Made by a program: the position numbers and the translations under genes. This document shows, piece by piece, positions 25,201 to 36,300 of a stretch of 64,000 nt of DNA (positions are counted from its first letter, which is position 1; each line of letters opens with the position of its first letter). The notes under the pieces were generated by a model. It was not told the DNA's origin. It saw nothing but the letters and a program-made list of their open reading frames with translations, and did not search any database. The stretch comes from Mimachlamys varia (Eukaryota > Mollusca > Bivalvia > Pectinida > Pectinidae): assembly GCA_947623455.1 (NCBI GenBank), contig OX392542.1, positions 11,787,625-11,851,624 on the forward strand. The letters are read 5' to 3'.

Positions 25201-26150
25201 TAATATCGGGTACACGGGTAAGATGTTTCCCTCTCCCTTGTATAATATCTGGTACATGGGTAAGATGTTTCCCTCTCCCTTGTATAATATCTGGTACACA
25301 GGTAAGATGTTTCCCTCTCCCTTGTATAATATCTGGTACATGGGAAAGATGCCTCCCTCTCCTTGTATAATATCTGGTACATGGGTAAAATGTTTCCTTC
25401 TCCCTTGTATAATATCTGGTATGTGGGTAAGATGTTTCCCTCTCCCTTGTATAATATCTGGTACATGGGTAAGATATTTCCTTCTCCCTTGTATAATATC
25501 TGGTACACAGGTAAGATGTTTCCCTCTCCCTTGTATAATATCTGGTATGTGGGTAAGATGTTTCCCTCTCCCTTGTATAATATCTGGTACGTGGGTAAGA
25601 TGTTTCCTTCTCCCTTGTATAACATCTGGTACATGGGTAAGATATTTCCTTCTCCCTTGTATAATATCTGGTATGTGGGTAAGATGTTTCCCTCTCCCTT
25701 GTATAATATCTGGTACATGGGTAAGATATTTCCTTCTCCCTTGTATAATATCTGGTACACAGGTAAGATGTTTCCCTCTCCCTTGTATAATATCTGGTAC
25801 GTGGGTAAGATGTTTCCTTCTCCCTTGTATAATATCTGGTACGTGGGTAAGATGTTTCCTTCTCCCTTGTATAATATCTGGTACGTGGGTAAGATGTTTC
25901 CTTCTCCCTTGTATAATATCTGGTACATGGGTAAGATGTTTCCGTCTCCCTTGTATAATATCGGGTACGTGGGTAAGATGTTTCCCTCTCCCTTGTATAA
26001 TATCGGGTACGTGGGTAAGATGTTTCCCTCTCCTTGTATAATATCTGGTACGTGGCTAAGATGTTTCCTTCTCCCTTGTATAATATCTGGTACGTGGGTA
26101 AGATGTTTCCCTCTCCTTGTATAATATCTGGTACATGGGTAAGATGTTTC
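22260..26150 (+). repeat. Higher-order block of the 42-bp array, copy 2
   Basis: It is nearly identical to copy 1, unit by unit. Internal exceptions are a local conversion or exchange near 25700, where ACATGGGTAAGATATTTCC replaces the ACGTGGG variant. A collapsed or falsely expanded assembly could mimic this and needs to be excluded with long reads. Confidence 0.85.
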
Positions 26151-28023
26151 CTTCTTCCTTGTATAATATCTGGTACATGGGTAAGATGTTTCCTTCTCCC
26201 TTGTATAATATCTGGTACGTGGGTAAGATGTTTCCCTCTCCTTGTATAATATCTGGTACATGGGTAAGATGTTTCCTTCTCCCTTGTATAATATCTGGTA
26301 CGTGGGTAAGATGTTTACCTCTCCCTTGTATAATATCGGGTACATGGGTAAGATGTTTACCTCTCCCTTGTATAATATCTGGTACACGGGTAAGATGTTT
26401 CCCTCTCCCTTGTATTATATCTGGTACGTGGGTAAGATGTTTCCTTCTCCCTTGTATAATATCTGGTACATGGCTAAGATGTTTCCTTCTCCCTTGTATA
26501 ATATCTGGTACGTGGGTAAGATGTTTCCCTCTCCTTGTATAATATCTGGTACATGGGTAAGATGTTTCCTTCTCCCTTGTATAATATCTGGTACGTGGGT
26601 AAGATGTTTACCTCTCCCTTGTATAATATCGGGTACATGGGTAAGATGTTTACCTCTCCCTTGTATAATATCTGGTACACGGGTAAGATGTTTCCCTCTC
26701 CCTTGTATTATATCTGGTACGTGGGTAAGATGTTTCCTTCTCCCTTGTATAATATCTGGTACATGGCTAAGATGTTTCCTTCTCCCTTGTATAATATCTG
26801 GTACATGGGTAAGATGTTTCCCTCTCCCTTGTATAATATCTGTTACATGAGTAAGATGTTTCCTTCTCCCTTGTATAATATCTGGTACGTGGGTAAGATG
26901 TTTCCCCCTCCCTTGTATAATATCTGGTACATGGGTAAGATGTTTCCCTCTCCCTTGTATAATATCTGGTACGTGGGTAAGATGTTTCCCTCTCCCTTGT
27001 ATAATATCTGGTACACGGGTAAGATGTTTCCTTCTCCCTTGTATAATATCTGGTACGTGGGTAAGATGTTTCCCTCTCCCTTGTATAATATCTGGTACAC
27101 GGGTAAGATGTTTCCTTCTCCCTTGTATAATATCTGGTACACGGGTACGATGTTTACCTCTTCCTTGTATAATATCTGGTACGTGGGTAAGATGTTTCCC
27201 TCTTCCTTGTATAATATCTGGTACGTGGGTAAGATGTTTCCCTCTCCCTTGTATAATATCTGGTACACGGGTAAGATGTTTCCTTCTCCCTTGTATAATA
27301 TCTGGTACACGGGTACGATGTTTACCTCTTCCTTGTATAATATCTGGTACGTGGCTAAGATGTTTCCCTCTCCCTTGTATAATATCTGGTACATGGGTAA
27401 GATGTTTCCCTCTCCCTTGTATAATATCTGGTACGTGGGTAACATCTTTCCCTCTCCCTTGTATAATATCTGGTATGTGGGTAAGATGTTTCCTTCTCCC
27501 TTGTTTAATATCTGGTACATGGGTTAGATGATTCCCTTTCCCTTGTATAATATCTGATACATGGGTAAGATGTTTCCTTCTTCCTTGTATAATATCTGGT
27601 ACGTGGCTAAGATGTTTCCTTCTCCCTTGTATAATATCTGGTACATGATTAAGATGTTCCTTTCTCCCTTGTATGATATCTTGTACGTGGATAAGATGTT
27701 TCCCTCTCCCTTGTATAATATCTGGTACGTAAGTAAGATGTATCCCTCTCCCTTGTATAATATCTGGTACATGGGTAAGATGTTTCCTTCTCCCTTGTAT
27801 AATATCTGGTACGTGGGTAAGATGTTTCCCTCTCCCTTGTATAATATCTGGTACATGGGTAAGATGTTTCCTTCTCCCTTGTATAATATCTGGTACATGG
27901 GAAAAATGTTTCCTTCTCCCTTGTATAATATCTGGTACATGGGTAAGATGTTTCCTTCTACCTTGTAAAATATCTGGTACACGGGTAAGATATTTCCCTC
28001 TCCCTTGTATAATATCTGGTACA

Positions 28024-28700
28024 TGGGTTAGATGTTTACCTCTCCCTTGTATAATATCTGGTACATGGGTAAGATGTTTACCTCTCCCTTGTATAATATC
28101 TGGTACATGGGTAAGATGTTTCCCTCTACCTTGTATAATATCTGGTACATGGGTAAGATGTTTCCCTCTCCCTTGTATAATATCTGGTACATGGGTAAGA
28201 TGTTTCCCTCTCCCTTGTATAACATCTGGTACACAAGTAAGATATTTCCCTCTCCCTTTTATAATATCTGGTACATGGGTAAGATGTTTCCCTCTCCCTT
28301 GTTTAATATCTGGTACACGGGTAAGATGTTTCCCTCTTCCTTGTATAATATCTGGTACATGGGTTAGATGTTTACCTCTCCCTTGTATAATATCTGGTAC
28401 ATGGGTAAGATGTTTACCTCTCCCTTGTATAATATCTGGTACATGGGTAAGATGTTTCCCTCTACCTTGTATAATATCTGGTACATGGGTAAGATGTGTC
28501 CCTCTCCCTTGTATAATATCTGGTACATGGGTAAGATGTTTCCCTCTCCCTTGTATAACATCTGGTACACAAGTAAGATATTTCCCTCTCCCTTTTATAA
28601 TATCTGGTACATGGGTAAGATGTTTCCCTCTCCTTTGTTTAATATCTGGTACACGGGTAAGATGTTTCCCTCTTCCTTGTATAATATCTGGTATGTGGGT
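28024..28700 (+). repeat. 336-bp (8-unit) duplication inside the 42-bp array
   Basis: The block at 28028-28363 recurs at 28364-28699. Shared markers are the TTAGATGTTTACCTCTCCC unit, the CTACCTTG unit, the ACACAAGTAAGATATTTCC unit and the CTTTTATAATATC unit. An 8-unit tandem duplication with few differences indicates a recent event. Confidence 0.85.
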
Positions 28701-29757
28701 AAGATGTTTCCCTCTCCTTGTATAATATCTGGTACACGGGTAAGATGTTTCCCTCTCCCTTGTATAATATCTGGTACATGGGTAAGATGTTTCCCTCTCC
28801 CTTGTATAATATCTGGTACACGGGTAAGATGTTTCCCTCTCCCTTGTATAATATCTGGTATGTGGGTAAGATGTTTCCCTCTCCCTTGTATAATATCTGG
28901 TATGTGGGTAAGATGTTTCCCTCTCCCTTGTATAATATCTGGTATGTGGGTAAGATGTTTCCCTCTCCCTTGTATAATATCTGGTACATGGGTAAGATGC
29001 TTCCCTCTCCCTTGTATAATATCTGGTATGTGGGTAAGATGTTTCCCTCACCCTTGTATAATATCTGGTACACGGGTAAGATGTTTCCCTCTCCCATGTA
29101 TAATATCTGGTATGTGGGTAAGATGCTTCCCTCTCCCTTGTATAATATCTGGTACACGGGTAAGATGTTTCCCTCTCCCTTGTATAATATCTGGTACATG
29201 GGTAAGATGTTTCCCTCTCCCTTGTATAATATCTGGTACACGGGTAAGATGTTTCCCTCTCCCTTGTATAATATCTGGTATGTGGGTAAGATGTTTCCCT
29301 CTCCCTTGTATAATATCTGGTACACGGGTAAGATGTTTCCCTCTCCCTTGTATAATATCGGGTACATGGGTAAGATGTTTACCTCTCCCTTGTATAATAT
29401 CTGGTACACGGGTAAGATGTTTCCCTCTCCCTTGTATTATATCTGGTACATGGGTAAGATGTTTCCCTCTCCCTTGTATACTATCTGGTACATTGGAAAG
29501 ATGTTTCCCTCTCCTTGTATAATATCTGGTGTGTGGGTAAGATGTTTCCCTCTCCCTTGTATAATGTCTGGTACATGGGTAAGATGTTTCCCTCTCCCTT
29601 GTATAATATCTGGTGTATGGGTAAGATGTTTCCCTCTCCCTTGTATAATATCTGGTACATGGGTAAGATGTTTCCCTCTCCCTTGTATAATATCTGGTAC
29701 ATGGGTAAGATGTTTCCCTCTCCCTAGTATAATGTCTGGTACAAGGGTAAGATGTTA

Positions 29758-31425
29758 TAATTGTGTGTTGAACAACTGGAGAGCGGACTAGTGACCTGAA
29801 ATGTCAATTGACCAGTGAAGTACAGGTACAGAAAGGTATTGAATATGTACGGGTTGGCAATAATAAAATCAAAAGTCGATTTGGATATGCAAATCACTTA
29901 TTGACTATAATGTACAAAATGACGACTCAGGTCGATAATTATATTCGGCTACGTAACTGACCAATCCATTTCCGAGAGTGTATGAGTATATCGTTTCGGT
30001 TTGGAAGCGACCCTTTGTGACGTATCCAAATGGCTTAGTGTAATCAATAACGTAAATTGTTACAAGGCAATTAAAACCTCACATATTAACACTTACGAGT
30101 TGTTATGCATACCATTTGTACAAGCTGTGCTTACAGACCTGACGAAAATGTTTTTCATTTGTGACGAGATCATCACAGTGATTATGTGTTAAATTAAAAT
30201 GTGTTTACACCATATAGCGATGAGCAGTCCGCCAATAGGACGTCCAAATTTCGTTAGTAGAGGAAAGACGAGGTTTCCGGAGAAGCACCACTGTCTGCCC
30301 CACGTGGGTCCTCAGCAATTGGGGGCGCTGGTGTCCCCACGCTTACCAGGACTGAGCGATAATTCACTTTCCCTGCCTTTTAATCCAAATATTCCTGTTT
30401 CGTTTTCCCCCGTTGATCTACCCCACCATCCACCCTTCAACATATTTCTAATAAGGAAATTGTGGATATCGAAAACCTTGGTGTAAACTCATTTGCATAC
30501 AGGTGTATAATCAGTTATATTAAAAACTGCAAATGATGCTACATATCACGTTAATTTTAGAATAAACTAAATTTACTTTTCTGTTGAATTACTGAACCTG
30601 AAATATCGGTTTAAATTATTTATGTTTTAGATTAATTAAGTTTTGACTTAAAATATGTCCGCCAGTGTTATCTCCCCTGTCGCACCCTGCGGACCTAGGG
30701 TGTACGTTTGACTTTTTTCTGTAACTAGAATCCCTCTATGCAAGGTTGATCATATAAACGGACAGATAATCAGATTTAGTTAATATTGAAATATGAAATA
30801 TATATATTTTTCTATTACCGCACAATCGGTCATTCTAAATGAAATGGGTTTCTGCAACACAGTTTCGACAGGGACGTATATATGTACGTCCCTGGTTTCG
30901 ATGAGATTTTTCTGCTATGCCATCATGGCGTGTTCCGAAAACATGCACGGATTGCCACATGAACACAGTTCTCATTTCGAAGCTTTCTCTCTCAGAATAA
31001 ACCTGCTTGAGCACTGTTAACCAATTAGAGATGACCGCTAATGCCTGGTTCTTAACCTTGTGCTATTGAAAAAAAATTGCTGATGATGAATAAATGGTGC
31101 AATGGTCATGATATTAAACAAATAAGCAGGGTTCAAGTGATTTATCATTGTATACATCAAAATTAATTTTGCTTATGACGCCAAGATTCTAATGTGTCCA
31201 TGCCTGTTTCTTGAAACAGTTTATACTGTGAAGTACCACTCCACTTCACGCGGATGTACCTGTTTTTTAACCTGAGCGTGTCTTCAGTTTTGACCTCGGC
31301 GGGGAAACTTTACATTTACTTATAATTCTCGTTAACTAAAAGGTCTAGCGTGTTTTTTAATTGTCAGTAAGTCATCTTCATAAAAAAGAGCTTTTGTCCA
31401 GCAGCTCTGCTGCATTTTCTTGTTT
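29758..31425. other. Intergenic, no supportable gene
   Basis: Short open frames occur, the best at 30199-30486 (+, 95 codons, Pro-rich, in a locally GC-richer patch with a CACGTG word). No domain, homologue or splice context supports it. Nothing else was recognised. Confidence 0.4.
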
Positions 31426-31812
31426 AACTTATTAGAGATATATATAAATTGCCAACAAGATGTTTGCTTTGTGTGTGTTGGGGGGGGGGCAATACGGATT
31501 CAGTTTTTCCTCATTTTAAACTATTTCCCTTTGTCTCGAAGGTACAAGGGAGTGTGCAATATTCCTTTGGTTTGCGTGTCAGACATTAGAATAAACGGTT
31601 CACAGTGAAGTTGAAGGGGGGTGGGGGATTAAGTATCAGCTGTGTGTCGCTAACCTGACAAGCTTCAATACTGTGCTGCTGTGGTAAAAAATTTAAAGGA
31701 CAAAACGTGAAAAAAATGAATCCGCATTACTCCCCCCCCCTATTTCAACATGAATGTCCCCCCCCCCCCCCCCAAGCAAACATCTGGTTGGCAATTTATA
31801 TTTATCTCTAAT
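31426..31812. repeat. Inverted repeat with homopolymer G and C tracts
   Basis: The left arm, about 31430-31505 (TTAGAGATATATATAAATTG, GCCAACAAGATGTTTGC, a G10 run, AATACGGATTCAG), is matched in reverse by about 31715-31812 (GAATCCGCATTAC, a C9 run, a C16 run at 31758-31773, GCAAACATCTGGTTGGCAA, TATCTCTAAT). The arms are imperfect and the loop is about 210 bp. Confidence 0.75.
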
Positions 31813-32329
31813 CCTAAAATAACAGTGTGTACGCGTGTTGTGTTTTATTGTTATGTCCACATCACAAACATATTGAAGCAATACTGGTTATGTTTAAATT
31901 GCGTATTTAAAAAGAGAAAATGCGATTTTGCAAGACTGTGTTGAAGTGTTTGAAAAAAACCCTGTAATATTTAGGTACAAAACAACTATTGGTGCTAAAA
32001 GTGTGCGTTTTGCTGCAGTCCGTGCACATATCAAATGTGTTCAAACCCTTCTGAATATATTCAAAAACTTACTTTTTTTACCTCCACAGTCGGCAATTTC
32101 ACTATATAACTTGCCCCCCACCCACCCTATATCAACATGATTGACCCCCCCCCCCTAATGTTGGCTTTAACACGGCGAGTAGCTGATCCAGAGACATACT
32201 TGCGGGGGGTCCATTTTTTTATTTTGTTTTTGCATAAAATTATTGCACCTGAATGGCAGTCTGACTGGGAGGCATTACGGCCCCCACATGCAAAGGATGT
32301 GTGGGGGACCAGAAAATTTTGAGGGGATA

Positions 32330-32845
32330 TATACACAAACTCTTGCATTCTTACCATACTGATACCTCAGTACCATTTTTGTACTTACACGTTGGGTCGT
32401 ATCAATAAGTCCTCTTCCCTTAAAGCTTTTTGTTTCTATTCTGACTTTATTTTCTCTTTTTAATACACACTACATTAGTGTATATCCTGTAAATTTGTAT
32501 CAATTTGCTATATACATCTATGTTAGCATATCTGTACATTACACTTTGCTAGTGCTTTAACTTGTTCTTTTTGTAACGCCTGTGTGATGTATACAAGTGT
32601 TCTTTATTAAATTACACTTTTAGGAGTAATTAAGCTAAGCAATTGTGATTTCATATACTTATGATGTACTGTATATCTATTGTATATCTAGTTGTTAAAT
32701 TGTTAAAATTATATATGTACTGTGATATTTTGTTAAAATACCTTTTATACACATGTTCGTCGCAAGAATACAGTGCTAATGTTATTATGTTACATGTATA
32801 TATATATATATGCGACGTTAAATAAAGCTTCTTGACTCTTGAAGG
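32330..32845 (+). mobile_element. Possible 3' end of a retroelement (weak)
   Basis: T-rich sequence ends in a TATATA run, then GCGACGTTAAATAAAGCTTC and TTGACTCTTGA, resembling a polyadenylation-signal-bearing 3' tail. No coding part is visible; about 32137-32330 just upstream contains only short open frames. Called on style alone. Confidence 0.25.
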
Positions 32846-33396
32846 AAATAAGGGATTTAAAATCTCACTGTTTGACTCCTGACTGGGGTCACCTGTTCGA
32901 GCAAATGGGATTTCTCTGGGTACTCCGATTTGTCTTTCTCAATGAACCGAGGTTTACAATAAAAATATTGATAAGTTGAATAATTTGTTTCGTTTGTTTA
33001 TATATAAAGAGTTCAATGAGAAATTATTTTAACCGCATTTTTATCCGCGGTTTACTCTGTCTCTCTTTATCTAAAGACAGATGTGTTTGATTCGACCAGA
33101 AACTCGATGCATACAATCAAGCATTAAATCGACTCAGTAAGAACTTCCGGTAGGCTTTACATTTATGAATACAGACCGATTTTTCTTCTTTTAAATTTCT
33201 TTATTGCAGAGAATACGAAGGATAAAACGATAATAATTCTTTAATGCATATATAATATGTGAAGTAACTATATGATAAAAACATTCGAAATGAAATATTA
33301 AGCCTGTTTCTATTAAGTAACTATTTATTTTGTACCAATCAAATCAATCGGAACAAGATAAATGGAACCGGTCTATAGATAACGTCACTTGTCAAC
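32846..33396. other. 5' flank of the D2HGDH gene
   Basis: This sequence directly upstream of the D2HGDH start codon is AT-rich and shows no TATA box or other site I can defend. An upstream 5' UTR exon cannot be excluded. Confidence 0.35.
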
Positions 33397-36300
33397 ATGA
33401 AAATTCACAATGTGTTTCCTCGATTATTTTGCTTTTTAACGAAACCACAAACACATAACGCCTACAACAGCTACCGGGCTATTCATTTAACTAGTCGAAG
33501 TCAATCAGTAGTGCTGACAAAGGCTCGTTATCCCAATTTGAAGCGAGGTCCGTTCGCCACACTTGGTGACACCGACGTGCAGTTCTTTGAACGTCTGCTC
33601 CCCGGTGGTGGAAGGGTACTAGACGATGCTTCCGAAATCGAAGGTTACAACACAGACTGGCTGAGGACATGTAGAGGTAACGTTTACGTGTCATATTAAG
33701 AGAATGGAAATATCGTTATAATGTATGTGTTACTGTTATCAGGTTATACAATGGTACATGTACATTGTAGGCCTAAAAATGTACAAACAGCTGACAATGT
33801 ACAGACAGACAGACAGATGTACATGTATATATATATGTGACGTTTTTAGCACAGGTGCTTGCATTTTGTGACATGAATGTGTTTTTTTTAATATTTAAAA
33901 TAGCAGATTACAGATGATCCAATATTTTATATCAATAGAAGAAATTGGTTTCGCAATTGCCTAATAGCAACCCATGTAATGCACACTTAAAATTATAAAA
34001 GCCTGAATTAGTTTTAAGGTCATCTGACCCGAAGGGTCACGATGACCTATAGCCATCATGCTCCGTCCGTCGTCGTCCGCCGTGTGCCGTCCGTAAACTT
34101 TTCACATTTTAAACTTCTTCTCAAGTTCCACCAGTGGGATTGCACTGACACTTGACAGAAATGATCCTGAGATGGTCCCGACCAAGTGTTCTTATTTTTC
34201 GGGCTGGTCAGAAATCCAAGATGGCAGCCATGACCGCCATTTTGAAAACACATTTTAAACTTCTTCTCAAGTTCCACCAGTGGGATTGCACTGAAACTTG
34301 ACAGAAATGATCTTGACATCGTTTTGACCAAGTGTTCTTATTTTTCGGGCCGGTCAGAAATCCAAGATAGCCGCCATGACTGCCATTTTGAAAACACATT
34401 TTAAACTTCTTCTCAAGTTCCACCAGTGGGATTGCACTGAAACTTGACAGAAATGATCCTGAGATGGTCCCGACCAAGTGTTCTTATTTATCGGGCCAGT
34501 CAGAAATCCAAGATAGCCGCCATGACCGCCATTTTGAAAACACATTTTAAACTTTTGAAGTTGGTTATAGCTATTTCTCTAAAATGTACTGAAGAAATCC
34601 TTCTCAGATTCAACATGAAGCATCAAGTGGATTCAAATAACAAAAGCAGAGACCAGATAAATCTTTTCATTCGACAAATATAAATCATAAAATGCTGACC
34701 TTACATCCCTCAGGTTCTCTTGTCCACTACTTAAATAAGGGTACATGTAAACATTGGCTGAAGTGTTAATTAAATGCAACAACAATTTTACATAACCCTT
34801 TGTAGACATACTGTAACATAATTGCATATATTCCTTTTCCAGTGATAAATTTATAGTCAGATGACCGTTAAGGCCCCTGGGCCTCTTTTTTGTTAGGCTA
34901 CTGTACACATATTGCCTTTAACAAAATTTCCAGAGCTGTATTTTTGTTTTATACACTACATATATATCATCTTTCATGATAGGGGGTGGGAGGATCTGCT
35001 GGTGAATTTTTTAGTCCCCGAGGTTTGCTGGAGCCTCGAGCTCGAGCTCCATAGCCACATATAGTACTAGTTATCTCATTTGAGTAGTCACTAGTGGCAC
35101 AGTACACAATATGCACATTTTCATAGTTCACTATTGAAATTATATAGAACTACTGAAATAGTTTAATTTTACTTCTAAATTCATAAATTAAAGGTGTTTT
35201 ACGCACCTGACTCTTCTGCTTCTACATTAGTTTAAAATTATGGCTTCCCACCTTTTAGCCCCTAGCATCACTAAAAAGTTCTAGGGGAATGAAACAGCTT
35301 TATGGTGCAGTTTTATTCATTTTTTCGGCATACTATATCTATTACTAAATTTAAAAGGTGCAGCATATGTGTGTGTTATATCATCTTTTGACACATCAGG
35401 TTTTATCTCTGAAATAGGTCCTATTACAATGTACATTTGAAAATCTGGCAAAAAGGTTATAACCATGTACATTATAAATTATCCAGGAAACAATTTCTTT
35501 CTTAAGTAATTAGCAATACCAAGAAAACATTTTCTGATCAAAGTTTAACATGTCATTTTTTCCTAAGGGATATCGGACTACATTTCTACACAGAAAATTG
35601 CAAAATGGTTTTTGATAAAAATACTTTCATATAAGTTGTCCCTTCAGCTCTAATTAGTATCCTTTGTGGAAATTATTTGACTAATGCACACAATTTGTTC
35701 TATGACGAAAGAGATGTAAGTTTTTTCAAATGTGTGAAGCATTCGAGTGTCATTATCATAATACTACCGGTATGTAAAACTTTTAATGTGTTGCATCATT
35801 TTTCTTTAAATATGACATTGTCATTTTCCAGGATGCAGTGAGCTTGTTCTACGACCTAAGACAACAGAAGAAGTTTCTGCCATCCTGAATTATTGTAATA
35901 CGAGGAAGCTAGCAGTGGTTCCCCAGGGAGGGAACACAGGCCTTGTGGGTGGAAGTGTCCCTGTGTTTGATGAAGTTGTGGTGTCCACTCAGCTCCTAAA
36001 CCAAATTATCAGTCTTGATGAATTATCAGGTAATTATAAACATAATTGTTCACCATAACAATAATTATATACCGTAATTTCTCGTATATAGTGCGCACTG
36101 GCATATAGTGCGCAAGTACTTTTAGGGGTCCAAAGATGAAAAAAAAAATCTTGAAAAAAAAAAATTAAAACTAACTTACAATTTATAAGACTCTGAAAAT
36201 AGAACAAATTCTTATGAAGGCTTCTGCAGTTCACAGCTGGTACTAGCTACTGCATGTGGAGACAAAGAATCACACTCTGTCTCTCAGTATTCTGTTTTCC

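Larger units (their letters stand above)
17445..29757 (+). repeat. Giant 42-bp tandem array, about 290 units
   Basis: The unit is TTGTATAATATCTGGTACAT followed by GGGTAAGATGTTTCCCTCTCCC. It runs for 12.3 kb with scattered substitutions (ACATGG, ACGTGG, TATGTGG, ACACGG variants) and occasional single-base deletions in CCCTCTCC. Since 42 is divisible by three, two forward frames and all three reverse frames are free of stops in the consensus; only the forward frame starting GTA-TAA is closed. This explains the overlapping open frames of up to 878 codons on both strands. They carry no start context, domain or codon bias, so I do not call them genes. Confidence 0.95.

Noticed and set aside
18722..29051. 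Long open frames on both strands (up to 878 codons) in the 42-bp array as repetitive protein genes
   Set aside because: They overlap each other in five frames, shift frame wherever a unit loses a base, and follow from a 42-bp period without stops. No domain, signal peptide or splice context supports any of them.
17445..29757. TATAAT boxes repeated in each 42-bp unit as promoters
   Set aside because: TATAAT is a bacterial -10 motif without meaning here, and no initiation evidence exists.
30199..30486. 95-codon Pro-rich open frame as a small gene
   Set aside because: No homologue, domain, signal peptide or splice context is visible. One open frame of this size is expected by chance in a GC-richer patch.
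34056..34545. Open frames with a repeated [16 protein letters not shown] peptide on the minus strand
   Set aside because: They lie in the 146-bp internal repeats of a transposable element. The peptide repeat only mirrors the DNA repeat.
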